DNA of 22,480 bases from CAXYVC01 sp964292295 (GTDB taxonomy: Bacteria; Acidobacteriota; Holophagae; Holophagales; Holophagaceae), in contig CAXYVC010000033.1 of the NCBI GenBank assembly GCA_964292295.1, forward strand, positions 1 to 22,480, read 5' to 3'. The notes beneath the pieces were generated by a model, which saw only the letters and a program-made list of their open reading frames with translations, made no database searches and was not told where the DNA came from. Both the position numbers and the translations under genes were made by a program. The stretch's first letter is position 1. The number at the start of each line of letters is the position of its first letter. Below, piece by piece: positions 1-6,556 of this stretch.

Positions 1-136
1 GACCGTCCCGGGGACGGAGCTGGCCCGGATCGCGCGCCGGAAGCGCTCGGATGCAAAGCGCCCGGCAGGGACGGGGCATCCCCAATCGCACTATCTGGGC
101 TGAACGCCGACGCGGCAGCGCGCCCCCGGGAAGGCC

Positions 137-625
137 CTAGCGGGGAATCACCTGCCGCTCCTGGCGGAAGCTGAAGGTCCACAGGGCTGGAACCTGCTCG
201 GAGGTGAAGCCGTAGAGGACGCCGCCCTGGCTCCGGAGCTGGAAGGAGCTCTGGGCCTTCCCCCAGGAATTCAGGGTGAGGGTCGCCATGCCCGAGGCGG
301 CGTCGAGGCCGAGGGCCAGGTCGTCGGCCTGCCGGGGATTGAAGGGCTCGCCAAGCGCCTTCCGGTCGTTGAAGAGCTGCCGAGCCCCCGCGCACTCCAG
401 GCGCTTCGTCTCCGGGTTGTAGACGAGAACGCCTTCCGCGTAGCTCGCCACCCGGTTGCCGTTGTGGGACGTGGCGTAGAAGCGGAGCCGGAACTGCTCG
501 CGGACGGTGCTCTGGCGGCACCAGGCGACGGATTCCTGCAGGAAGCGGGCGGTGGCGGGATCGGGGGAGGCCGCCAGGACCGAACAGGCGGCAAGGACGA
601 TGGCGGTCAGGGGGAAGCAGCGCAT
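137..625 (-). CDS. Small exported protein of unknown function (162 aa)
   Basis: I do not recognise a family. The start ATG (623-625) is chosen because a GGAG Shine-Dalgarno lies about 8 nt upstream and the N-terminus is a signal peptide: a hydrophobic stretch over residues 4-19. The sequence L-A-A-C at residues 11-14 could be a lipobox, and A-A-S near residue 20 could be a signal peptidase I site, so the mature form may be lipidated or soluble in the periplasm. The rest (residues 25-162) is soluble, with a Tyr/Phe- and beta-rich look (L-R-F-Y-A-T-S, V-L-V-Y-N-P-E-T) and a C-terminal W-T-F-S-F-R-Q segment. The gap of 113 nt to the upstream marC-like stop, which carries a hairpin, suggests its own transcript. 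Nothing in the sequence gives a function. Confidence 0.75.
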   Translation of the reverse strand: MRCFPLTAIVLAACSVLAASPDPATARFLQESVAWCRQSTVREQFRLRFYATSHNGNRVASYAEGVLVYNPETKRLECAGARQLFNDRKALGEPFNPRQADDLALGLDAASGMATLTLNSWGKAQSSFQLRSQGGVLYGFTSEQVPALWTFSFRQERQVIPR

Positions 626-731
626 GGGGGCTCCTCGGAAAGGTGGGCCCAGGATGCCCTTGAACCCCAGGGGAGCTTCGACCACTTCCCGCCTTTCCCG
701 CCGACCACTGGAAACCGTGCGGCCCGGCCCC

Positions 732-746
732 TCGGGTATCACCCGA
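732..746 (-). terminator. Short hairpin on the marC-like stop codon
   Basis: A perfect 6-bp stem (TCGGGT / ACCCGA) with a 3-nt loop overlaps the stop codon of the upstream gene. There is no T-tract. It is weak alone, but it matches the placement seen at several other gene ends here. Confidence 0.3.
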
Positions 747-1380
747 TCTTGAGCATCCGCCGCACGATGGGCGTCGCGCCGGAGACGAGGAACTCGACGG
801 CGATGACCATGACGATGAGACCCATCAGGCGCAGCAGCACGCGGTTGCCGGTCTCCCCCAGCCGGGGGAGGATGCGCGCGGCCCCCAGGAAGGCCAGCAC
901 CACGAGGCTCATGATGGCCAGGACGGCCACGACGAAGGCCACCTTGTGGGCCGCGGTCCCCGCATCCGCCCACATCACGATGGCGTTGGTGATGGCGCCC
1001 GGACCGCAGATGAGGGGAATGGCGAGGGGCGTGACGGTGATGTCCTTCACGTTCTCCTGGGTCTCCACGGGATCGTCCATCTTCACCCGCACCATCCGGG
1101 CCTGGAGCATGTCGTAGCCCATCATGAAGAAGATCACGCCGCCCACCACCCGGAAGCTGTCCACGGTGATGGAGAAGACGCTGAAGATCAGCTGGCCCGC
1201 CAGGGCGAAGAAGAGCAGCGTGCCGAAGGCGATGGCCGTGGCGCGCAGGGCGATGGCGCGCCGCTGCCGGGGCTCGAGGTCCCGCGTCAGGCCCAGGAAG
1301 ACGGGCGAGAGGCTCACGGGATTGATGAGGGAGAGGAAGCTCGTGAAGATGAGGAGGGTGTACTCGGCGAGGGACAGCAT
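739..1380 (-). CDS. MarC-family integral membrane protein
   Basis: A 213-residue protein with about six hydrophobic helices, typical of the MarC/UPF0056 (NAAT) family in both length and opening: the N-terminal L-S-L-I-N-P-V-S-L-S-P-V-F-L-G-L-T motif sits in the first helix, and a second Gly-Pro-Gly-A-I-T-N-A-I motif sits mid-protein, where the family has its repeated conserved loop. MarC proteins are inner-membrane proteins of uncertain substrate. Some homologues were proposed as amino-acid transporters and the old multiple-antibiotic-resistance role is doubtful, so no symbol is assigned. The ATG at 1378-1380 is preferred over an in-frame GTG at 1393-1395 because the family normally begins right at the first helix; neither start has a strong Shine-Dalgarno. 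It follows the preceding gene by 57 nt with no visible hairpin, so co-transcription is plausible. Confidence 0.85.
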   Translation of the reverse strand: MLSLAEYTLLIFTSFLSLINPVSLSPVFLGLTRDLEPRQRRAIALRATAIAFGTLLFFALAGQLIFSVFSITVDSFRVVGGVIFFMMGYDMLQARMVRVKMDDPVETQENVKDITVTPLAIPLICGPGAITNAIVMWADAGTAAHKVAFVVAVLAIMSLVVLAFLGAARILPRLGETGNRVLLRLMGLIVMVIAVEFLVSGATPIVRRMLKIG

Positions 1381-1437
1381 GCCGCCATTATCCACCCGAA
1401 CGACCGGACAGCCCGTGGCCCCAGGGCTTCCCCCGCG

Positions 1438-2187
1438 CTACTGGTGGTCGATCCAGACGCCCCGCTTCACGGTGCAGGCGAGATCCAGCTCCGCGCAGGA
1501 GGGCCAGCGGGTCGCCTCCAGGGCTTGGCGGAAGGGGGCGAGGTCCTCCCTCAAGGCCTCGGGAAGCCCCTCCGCGAGCGGGAGCGCCCCCGCCTCCCCC
1601 GCCTCCAGGCCGCAGCGCGAGGCCATGGCGCGGATCTGGCCGGGAACCCGCTCCCGGAAGAGGTCCCCGGACCGGGAGGAGGGCAGCACGCGCTGCGGCC
1701 GCTCTCCCAGGAAGCCCACGTAGGCGGCCCACCAGATCCAGGTGTATTCGCCGTGCCCCATGCCGCGCCGGTCCAGGCTGGCGGTGCGGGCCTCCAGGTA
1801 CGCGTTGAAGTCCCGGCTCGCGCGGGACATGCCTCCCAGGGCACGCCCCATGGCCCGCCAGTCGGGACCACGCCCCTGCCCCGCGGGCGGCGCCGCCAGG
1901 AAATCCCTCCGGAGGGTCTCGATGGCCGGGACGTGGGGCGCCAAGGCCCTTCTCACCTCCAGGAAGGCGCGCATCCGGTCCGGGGGGATGCGCCCCCCGG
2001 GAGGGGGCGTGTAGGCCTCGGGCCCGGGAAAACGGGCCTGCAGCCGTTCCTCCCCGCGCAGGGCCCGGCGATACCGCGCCTGGGCAGGCACCACGAGAGC
2101 CGCCGCCCCGGCCAGGAGGAGACCCAGGCCGACGAGCCCGCCGGCAAGGAGGAGACGCAGGCGTCGGTCGGAACGGACTGGGGCCAT
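1438..2187 (-). CDS. Single-pass membrane-anchored protein of unknown function (249 aa)
   Basis: I do not recognise a family. A GGAG Shine-Dalgarno sits about 8 nt before the ATG at 2185-2187. Residues 1-9 are basic, residues 10-34 form one hydrophobic helix (L-L-L-A-G-G-L-V-G-L-G-L-L-L-A-G), and the remaining ~215 residues are Arg- and Ala-rich, mostly helical, and lie outside the membrane, most likely in the periplasm. A Pro-rich linker (residues 54-68) separates the anchor region from the helical domain, and an aromatic patch (E-Y-T-W-I-W-W-A-A-Y) occurs in the second half. Three cysteines lie in the last third, which could allow a disulfide. The gene starts 70 nt after radC, and the radC stop carries a hairpin, so it may begin a new transcript with the marC-like gene. 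Confidence 0.7.
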   Translation of the reverse strand: MAPVRSDRRLRLLLAGGLVGLGLLLAGAAALVVPAQARYRRALRGEERLQARFPGPEAYTPPPGGRIPPDRMRAFLEVRRALAPHVPAIETLRRDFLAAPPAGQGRGPDWRAMGRALGGMSRASRDFNAYLEARTASLDRRGMGHGEYTWIWWAAYVGFLGERPQRVLPSSRSGDLFRERVPGQIRAMASRCGLEAGEAGALPLAEGLPEALREDLAPFRQALEATRWPSCAELDLACTVKRGVWIDHQ

Positions 2188-2249
2188 GGCGGGTCTCCGG
2201 GAGCGGAGCGGCTACGCCCCGGCCGGAAGCCCGTTTAGAGGGGCCGCAT

Positions 2250-2266
2250 CGGGGCGTTCAGCCCCG
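2250..2266 (-). terminator. Hairpin on the radC stop codon
   Basis: A perfect 6-bp stem (CGGGGC / GCCCCG) with a 5-nt loop that contains the radC stop codon. No T-tract follows. It lies at the end of the comEA-pseudopilin-radC gene run. Confidence 0.35.
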
Positions 2267-2935
2267 GTCCCAGCCCTCCGCGGCCCGGAAGGAGTGGTAG
2301 CGCCCGCAGCCCAGCACCAGGTGGTCCGCCAGGGGCACGCCCAGGCTCTCCCCCGCAGCGCGCAGGCGCCGCGTGAGCTGCACGTCCTCGGGGCTCGGCT
2401 CGGGATCCCCGCTGGGGTGGTTGTGGAAGGCCAGCGCCGAGGTGGCGCCGTAGCGGAGTGCCTCCCGGAAGAACTCCCGGGGGCTCACCAGCGTGCCCGT
2501 GGCGGTGCCCATGCTCAGGATGCGCTCCGCCAGCAGCTCTCCCTTGGCGTTCAGCGCGAGCAGGCCGAAGCGCTCCTCGTCCCAGCCCTGGCAGCGCGCC
2601 ATCAGGTAGCTCCCGGCGGCCCGGGGGGAGGTGATGCGCGGACGTCCGGCGGAGCGTGTCGCGCGCCGCGCCAGCTCCTGGCTGGCCCAGAGCTGGCAGG
2701 CCTTGGCCGCGCCGAGCCCCGGCTGCGCCATCCAGTCCCGCAGCCCCTGGCCCAGCAGGCCCGCCAAGCCCCCGGCGCGGGCGAGCAGTTCCTGGGAGAG
2801 TTCCACGGCGCTCCGCCCCTGGCGGCCGCTGCCCCACAGGAGGGCCAGCAGCTCGGCGTCCGAGAGTTCCTCGCCCCGGCCCGCCAGCAGGCGCTCGCGG
2901 GGGCGCTGCTCGGGGGAGAGTTCGGCGATGCGCAT
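2258..2935 (-). CDS. radC: RadC-family JAB/MPN domain protein
   Basis: A 225-residue protein with full family length. Residues 1-95 carry the helical UPF0758 N-terminal domain with an HhH-like segment (P-G-L-G-A-A-K-A near residues 72-79). Residues 100-225 are the JAB1/MPN-like metal-binding domain, with the signature H-N-H-P-S-G-D-P and two residues pairs further on S-P-E-D, giving putative zinc ligands H171, H173 and D184. RadC was named for a repair phenotype later traced elsewhere, and its biochemical role is unsettled; homologues are often competence-induced or carried on mobile DNA. Here it is the last gene of a run with comEA and a pseudopilin, starting 1 nt after the preceding stop, which supports a link with DNA uptake or recombination. 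The start is fixed by an ideal AAGGAGG six nt upstream. Confidence 0.93.
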   Translation of the reverse strand: MRIAELSPEQRPRERLLAGRGEELSDAELLALLWGSGRQGRSAVELSQELLARAGGLAGLLGQGLRDWMAQPGLGAAKACQLWASQELARRATRSAGRPRITSPRAAGSYLMARCQGWDEERFGLLALNAKGELLAERILSMGTATGTLVSPREFFREALRYGATSALAFHNHPSGDPEPSPEDVQLTRRLRAAGESLGVPLADHLVLGCGRYHSFRAAEGWDRG

Positions 2936-2936
2936 G

Positions 2937-3338
2937 TCAGGCCTCCTTCCAGGTGCGCGTGAAGGGCCCGAAGGCCAGCAGCCGGCAGGCTCCCCGCGCG
3001 GTGAGGTGCAGGCAGAGCACCGCGCCCCGCCGCTGGAGGAACCACATGGCCTCGGTCGCCGTCCCCCAGGGCGTCACCGTGAGGGGCCTGGGCGCCAGGG
3101 CCCAGCGGGCATCCAGGGTGCCGGGCGGAAGGGGCACCGAGGCAGGCTTCCCCCAGGAGAAGCCCCGGGCCAGGGAGTGCAGCAGGCGCCCCGGGGCGGG
3201 CTCCGCCGCCAGCGTCACCAGGCGCCCCGTGCTGCGGGCCAGGCGCCGCGCCAGGTCCAGGTTCCGCTCCAGGTCCCGGGCGGCCCGGCGCAGGCCCGAG
3301 GGACATCCCAGCACGTCCTTGATCCATGCGAAGGTCAT
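2937..3338 (-). CDS. Headless paralogue of the adjacent pseudopilin (133 aa)
   Basis: No family would be named from this protein alone, but it aligns along its whole length with residues ~34-160 of the pseudopilin encoded just upstream. Both contain G-K-P-A-x-x-P-L-P-P-G (residues 63-73 here, 89-99 there), a T-V-T-P ... T-A-T ... W-F-L segment (87-101 here), and an L-E-x-x-x-x-L-A-R-x-x-G motif before them. What is missing is the prepilin leader and N-terminal transmembrane helix, so this product should be soluble and cytoplasmic unless exported another way. The start ATG (3336-3338) has a GAGAGGGGG Shine-Dalgarno and follows the pseudopilin stop by 14 nt, so it is a normally expressed separate cistron, not a frameshift remnant. 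The start could in principle lie inside the previous gene, but no leader is seen there in this frame. The function is unknown; a partner or decoy of the pseudopilin head domain is conceivable. Confidence 0.82.
   Translation of the reverse strand: MTFAWIKDVLGCPSGLRRAARDLERNLDLARRLARSTGRLVTLAAEPAPGRLLHSLARGFSWGKPASVPLPPGTLDARWALAPRPLTVTPWGTATEAMWFLQRRGAVLCLHLTARGACRLLAFGPFTRTWKEA
2942..2948 (-). promoter_or_regulatory. Shine-Dalgarno of radC inside the preceding gene
   Basis: A perfect AAGGAGG lies within the last codons of the headless pseudopilin gene, with a 6-nt spacer to the radC ATG. It fixes the radC start and implies coupled translation. Confidence 0.8.
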
Positions 3339-3352
3339 TTTGTCCCCCTCTC

Positions 3353-3847
3353 CTATCCGACCCGGCACCAGAGCGCCTTGTCGCGGCGCCAGCGCAGCAT
3401 CTGCACGCGCCCCTTGCCCGAGACCTTGAGGTACAGCGCGTCCTTCCCGTCCGTGAGGAACCAGGAGGCCGCGGTGGCCGTGCGCCGGGGCGTCACGGTG
3501 ATGGTGGCGTGCGCCTCGCCCGTGCGATCCGCCTGCACCGGGGCGCTCATCCCCGGCGGCAGCGGAATGTGGGCGGGCTTGCCGAAGCGCACCTGGCGGG
3601 GCAGCTGCACGGGCAGCACGTCGGGGCCCGGCTTGGCCCCCAGGCCCACGGCCACGTTCGTCCCCCGCGCCCGGGCCAGGGTGAAGGCCTGCTCGAGGGT
3701 GGCGGGCAGCTCCCCGGCCAGGCCCTGCAGGGCGCATCCGCCCGCATCGAAGCGGCAGACGGCGCCAAGCCCCAGGGCCCCGAGAATGCCCAGGACCACG
3801 GTGCACTCGATCAGCGTGAAACCGGCGCGGCGGGACGGACGGGCCAT
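3353..3847 (-). CDS. Type IV pilin-like protein (GspH/FimT-type pseudopilin)
   Basis: The 164-residue product opens with a class III (prepilin) signal: basic residues, then A-G followed by F-T-L-I-E. Cleavage is expected after Gly9, giving an N-methylated Phe and the conserved Glu at mature position 5. A hydrophobic helix follows (residues 10-30). The C-terminal head has the beta-rich layout of GspH/FimT minor pseudopilins, with G-K-P-A-H-I-P-L-P-P-G at 89-99 and W-F-L at 129-131. The product would be processed by a prepilin peptidase and assembled in an inner-membrane pseudopilus of a type IV pilus, type II secretion or DNA-uptake machine. Its place 11 nt after comEA favours DNA uptake. A GGAGGTG Shine-Dalgarno precedes the ATG at 3845-3847. 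Confidence 0.88.
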   Translation of the reverse strand: MARPSRRAGFTLIECTVVLGILGALGLGAVCRFDAGGCALQGLAGELPATLEQAFTLARARGTNVAVGLGAKPGPDVLPVQLPRQVRFGKPAHIPLPPGMSAPVQADRTGEAHATITVTPRRTATAASWFLTDGKDALYLKVSGKGRVQMLRWRRDKALWCRVG

Positions 3848-3857
3848 GGCGCACCTC

Positions 3858-4154
3858 CTACCGGGCGGAAGGCTTCGGCGCGGGGCCGAGGGTCAGGTGG
3901 GGGCGCAGGCGGTGGAAGCTCTTCTCGCCGATGCCCTTCACGTTCATCAGCTCTTCCACCCGCCGGAAGCCGCCGTGCTGCTTGCGGAAGGCTACGATGC
4001 GCTCCGCGGTGACGGCGCCCACCCGGGGCAGCTGCATCAGCTCCGTGGCGGTGGCGGTGTTCAGGTTCACGGGGCGCAGCGGCGCGCGCTCGGCGGAAGC
4101 CAGGGGCAGCGCGAGCAGCGCCGCCAGGAGAAGGGTCCTCAGGGTGGAATGCAT
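3858..4154 (-). CDS. comEA: ComEA-like helix-hairpin-helix DNA-binding protein, exported
   Basis: A 98-residue protein with a clear signal peptide (residues 1-21, ending A-S-A) followed by a ComEA-type tandem helix-hairpin-helix domain. The first motif is V-N-L-N-T-A-T-A-T-E-L ... L-P-R-V-G-A-V-T-A-E-R-I, and the second is L-M-N-V-K-G-I-G-E-K-S-F near residues 69-80. Single-domain periplasmic ComEA proteins bind incoming double-stranded DNA in the periplasm and pull it through the secretin pore during natural transformation. It is the first gene of the operon with the pseudopilin, its headless copy and radC. A perfect AAAGGAGG Shine-Dalgarno supports the ATG at 4152-4154. The symbol reflects domain and context; small HhH proteins of this type occur in some bacteria not shown to be transformable. 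Confidence 0.88.
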   Translation of the reverse strand: MHSTLRTLLLAALLALPLASAERAPLRPVNLNTATATELMQLPRVGAVTAERIVAFRKQHGGFRRVEELMNVKGIGEKSFHRLRPHLTLGPAPKPSAR

Positions 4155-4428
4155 GGTCGCCTCCTTTCAAGGGCGATCCCTGCAGTTCCAGGAGCGTGCC
4201 ACACCAATAAGTCAACTCTAAACAATATTTCCGATCAACACGCCTCAGGCAACCTGTCATCCGATTCATACACATCCCGGCCCCGTGGTGTGCTGTTGCA
4301 CGCAGGAAAGGGTTTATCGTGTGGTGGGGGCTTGCTGCCCCTCCGGGGGAGGCATACAGCCCTGCCCCCTTCGTCCTCCACCCCGCCCGGGGCTTGGCCG
4401 AAAAGCCCCCTGGAGCCGCCGCACGCCC
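4155..4428. other. Divergent intergenic region between comEA and the HD-GYP gene
   Basis: The 274-nt spacer contains the most AT-rich stretch of the window (about 4200-4320). On the minus strand, TTGACT at 4210-4215 could be a -35 box for the comEA operon, but the sequence 17 nt on is a poor -10. The same strand carries TGGCACG, as in a -24 sigma-54 element, but the -12 position lacks the required GC, so I do not call it. On the plus strand a 6-bp hairpin with a TGTT loop lies at 4288-4303. No riboswitch family was recognised and no small ORF is convincing. Confidence 0.5.
4389..4409 (+). promoter_or_regulatory. Hairpin just upstream of the HD-GYP start
   Basis: A perfect 7-bp stem (GGGGCTT / AAGCCCC) with a 7-nt loop ends only two nt before the weak Shine-Dalgarno (GGAG at 4412-4415) of the HD-GYP gene. 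It could limit ribosome access or be a leader attenuator. There is no T-tract. Confidence 0.35.
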
Positions 4429-5655
4429 ATGATCAAGAAGGTCCGCACCGAAGAGCTCAAGCTTGGGATGTTCATCCACGACCTGAACGCGGGCTGGATG
4501 GACCATGCCTTCTTCCGCACCCGCTTCATGCTGCGGCGGGAGGAGGACCTCAAGAAGATCCAGGAGAGCGGCATCCGGGAGCTCTACATCGACACGCTCC
4601 GGGGGCTGGACGCGGCCGACGCCCCCACCGAGGACGAGGTGCGGCACGACCTGGAGGCCCGCATGCGGGACGCCGTCCAGGCCGCCCACCCGCTCCCGGA
4701 GCGCACCACCCACCGGGAGGAGCTGGCCGTGGCGCGCCAGATCCAGGCCGAGGCCACCCGCGTGGTGCAGGACATGCTCGGCGACGTGCGCCTGGGCAGG
4801 CAGGTGCAGGTGGACCGCATGAACCCCGTGGTCACCGGCATCGCCGACTCGGTACTGCGCAACCAGGGCACCCTGGTGAGCCTGCTGCGCATCAAGGAGC
4901 GGGACACCTACACCTTCCAGCATTGCGTGAGCGTCGCCACCCTGCTCATCAGCTTCGGCCACGCCCTGGAGCTGGACGCCGAGACCATCCGCCAGGCGGG
5001 CATCGGCGGCATGGTGCACGACGTGGGCAAGATGCGGGTGCCCGACCACATCCTGAACAAGCCGGGCAAGCTCACGGACGCGGAGTTCGAGGTCATGAAG
5101 GGCCACGTGAGCCTGGGCATGGAGGTGCTGGAGCACACCCCCGGCATGACGCCCACCATCCTGGCCGTCAGCGGCGAGCACCACGAGCGCTTCAACGGCA
5201 CGGGCTATCCCCGGAACCTCAGGGGCCGGGAGATCAGCCAGCTGGGGCGCATGGCGGCCATCGTGGACGTCTACGACGCCATTACCTCGAACCGCGTGTA
5301 CCACAAGGGCATGGAGCCCGCCGAGGCCCTGCAGAAGCTCTTCGAGTGGAGCGAGCACCACCTGGACCCGGAACTGGTGCAGCGCTTCATCCAGTCCTTG
5401 GGCATCTATCCCGTGGGCAGCCTGGTGCGCCTGGAGAGCCAGCGCCTGGGCATCGTGGTGCAGCAGGGGGAAAAGGGCCTGCTCTACCCCGTGGTGCGCC
5501 TCGTCTACGACATCAAGCGCGGCAGCCGCATCCTGCCGAGGGACCTGGACCTGGGCGCCCCGGAGTCCGGCGGCGACCACGTCATCGCCGCCGAACAGCC
5601 TGAGGACTGGAAGATCAACCCGCTGAAGGTGCTCACCCTGGAGCTGCCGAAGTAG
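4429..5655 (+). CDS. HD-GYP domain cyclic-di-GMP phosphodiesterase
   Basis: A 408-residue cytoplasmic protein. Residues 1-60 match the DUF3391 type of N-terminal region that often precedes HD-GYP domains (V-x-x-E-E-L-K-L-G-M-F-I-H-D-L ... W-M-x-H-x-F). The HD-GYP domain spans ~155-340 and keeps the full set of metal and signature residues: H165, H197-D198 (M-V-H-D-V-G-K), H226, H251-H252 and G259-Y260-P261 (N-G-T-G-Y-P), with D-V-Y-D-A-I-T following. A C-terminal tail (Y-P-V-G-S-L-V-R-L) is also typical. Family members hydrolyse c-di-GMP to pGpG or GMP and control motility and surface behaviour. The ATG at 4429-4431 is chosen because the DUF3391 motif begins there; upstream in-frame codons are low quality. 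The Shine-Dalgarno is unusually distant and a hairpin lies ahead of it. Confidence 0.92.
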   Translation: MIKKVRTEELKLGMFIHDLNAGWMDHAFFRTRFMLRREEDLKKIQESGIRELYIDTLRGLDAADAPTEDEVRHDLEARMRDAVQAAHPLPERTTHREELAVARQIQAEATRVVQDMLGDVRLGRQVQVDRMNPVVTGIADSVLRNQGTLVSLLRIKERDTYTFQHCVSVATLLISFGHALELDAETIRQAGIGGMVHDVGKMRVPDHILNKPGKLTDAEFEVMKGHVSLGMEVLEHTPGMTPTILAVSGEHHERFNGTGYPRNLRGREISQLGRMAAIVDVYDAITSNRVYHKGMEPAEALQKLFEWSEHHLDPELVQRFIQSLGIYPVGSLVRLESQRLGIVVQQGEKGLLYPVVRLVYDIKRGSRILPRDLDLGAPESGGDHVIAAEQPEDWKINPLKVLTLELPK

Positions 5656-5657
5656 CA

Positions 5658-5694
5658 GGCGGGATCAGAGCCACGTCTCCTTCACGATCCCGCC
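5658..5694. terminator. Inverted repeat between convergent genes
   Basis: A perfect 9-bp inverted repeat (GGCGGGATC / GATCCCGCC) with a 19-nt loop starts 3 nt after the HD-GYP stop and spans the stop of the opposing Fe-S protein gene. It could serve both transcripts. There is no T-tract. Confidence 0.45.
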
Positions 5695-6486
5695 CGCGAT
5701 GCCCACCACCACGACCTTGAGGGGCACCTTGCGCGAGGCGCGGGCCAGGGCCGCCTGGGCCAGGCGCAGCAGACCTCCGCAGCAGGGCACTTCCATGATC
5801 ATCACCGTGAGGGTGTTCACCTTCGCCTCGTCGACGAGGGCCACCAGCTTGTCCAGGTAGACGTCCTGGCCCTGGTCCAGCTTGGGGCAGGCGAGGGCCA
5901 GCTTCTTCCCCGCCAGCCAGCCCTGGTTGAAGTCCGCCAGGGCCACGGTGCAGCAGTCCGCCGCCAGCAGCAGGTCCGCGCCCTCGAAGGCCGGGTTCAG
6001 GGGGCTGATCAGGTGCAGCTGCACGGGCCACTGGGTGAGGCGGCTCTCCAGGCCCTCCCGACGCGGGGCGGCCTCCCCTCGCGGGATCGTGCGGGGCGCG
6101 CTGCCCGGACATCCGCAGGCCTTCGGTTCCCGGAAACTCGGCACCTCCATGCCCTTCTCTTCCAGGACGGCCAGGGCCTGCTTGAGGTAGGTGGTCTGGC
6201 CGTGCTCGTGGAGGTGCTTCAGGTGGGCCCGGAGGGTGTTCATGCCCTGGGGCAGGATGTGCTCCAGCGTGGCCCGCTCGTCGTAGGGCGCGGCCTCCCG
6301 GGTCTCCACCGCGATGGCCCCGCGGGGGCAGGTGCCGATGCAGGCCCCCAGGCCGTCGCAGGTGATCTCGCTCACCAGGCGCGCCTTGCCGTCGATGAGC
6401 TGCAGGGCGCCCTCGGGGCAGCCCGAGCAGCAGAGCCCGCAGCCGTCGCACTTCTCCTCGTCGATCCGGATGATCTGGCGCTCCAT
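5665..6486 (-). CDS. Two-cluster ferredoxin-like Fe-S protein
   Basis: A 273-residue cytoplasmic protein. The N-terminus has a complete [4Fe-4S] motif (C13, C16, C19, C23, in C-D-G-C-G-L-C-C-S-G-C-P) and a second one in which the second cysteine is Leu (C43, L46, C49, C53, in C-D-G-L-G-A-C-I-G-T-C-P). To my knowledge that C-D-G-L-G-A-C form is usual for this family in anaerobes and metal reducers. The C-terminal ~110 residues form a second domain with A-D-C-C-T, A-C-P-K-L-D and E-V-P-C-C-G-G, which may hold another cluster. The role is electron transfer or redox sensing with an unknown partner. The ATG at 6484-6486 is preferred over one 12 codons upstream because GGGAGGA sits 6 nt before it. 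It appears to be a single-gene transcript between two hairpins. Confidence 0.85.
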   Translation of the reverse strand: MERQIIRIDEEKCDGCGLCCSGCPEGALQLIDGKARLVSEITCDGLGACIGTCPRGAIAVETREAAPYDERATLEHILPQGMNTLRAHLKHLHEHGQTTYLKQALAVLEEKGMEVPSFREPKACGCPGSAPRTIPRGEAAPRREGLESRLTQWPVQLHLISPLNPAFEGADLLLAADCCTVALADFNQGWLAGKKLALACPKLDQGQDVYLDKLVALVDEAKVNTLTVMIMEVPCCGGLLRLAQAALARASRKVPLKVVVVGIAGGIVKETWL

Positions 6487-6524
6487 GGCGTCCTCCCGTG
6501 GGTCCAGGATGCACGGGCCCAAGG

Positions 6525-6556
6525 CGCCCCGCCTTGACGGGGATCAAGCCGGGGCG
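6525..6556 (-). terminator. Strong stem-loop over the end of the MFS gene
   Basis: A 7-bp stem (CGCCCCG / CGGGGCG), one C-C mismatch, then a 5-bp stem (CTTGA / TCAAG), closed by a 6-nt loop. The MFS stop codon lies in the inner stem. It is the strongest hairpin found in the window. No T-tract follows. Confidence 0.55.

Noticed and set aside
1..30. Hairpin CCGTCC/GGACGG at 3-17
   Set aside because: It is a real 6-bp stem, but it is at the window edge with no gene end visible, so no role can be assigned.
4180..4205. Sigma-54-like TGGCACG before comEA
   Set aside because: The -24 half looks good but the -12 half reads TGGAA and lacks the required GC at the correct distance.
4286..4301. A second sigma-54-like match (TGG ... 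TTGCA) before the HD-GYP gene
   Set aside because: The GG-to-GC spacing is one base too short, and this element tolerates spacing changes poorly.
2631..5603. Very long plus-strand open frame across the competence-like operon
   Set aside because: It is an antisense shadow caused by high GC. It is Arg/Pro/Gly-rich without domains, and the minus-strand genes beneath it have motifs and ribosome sites.
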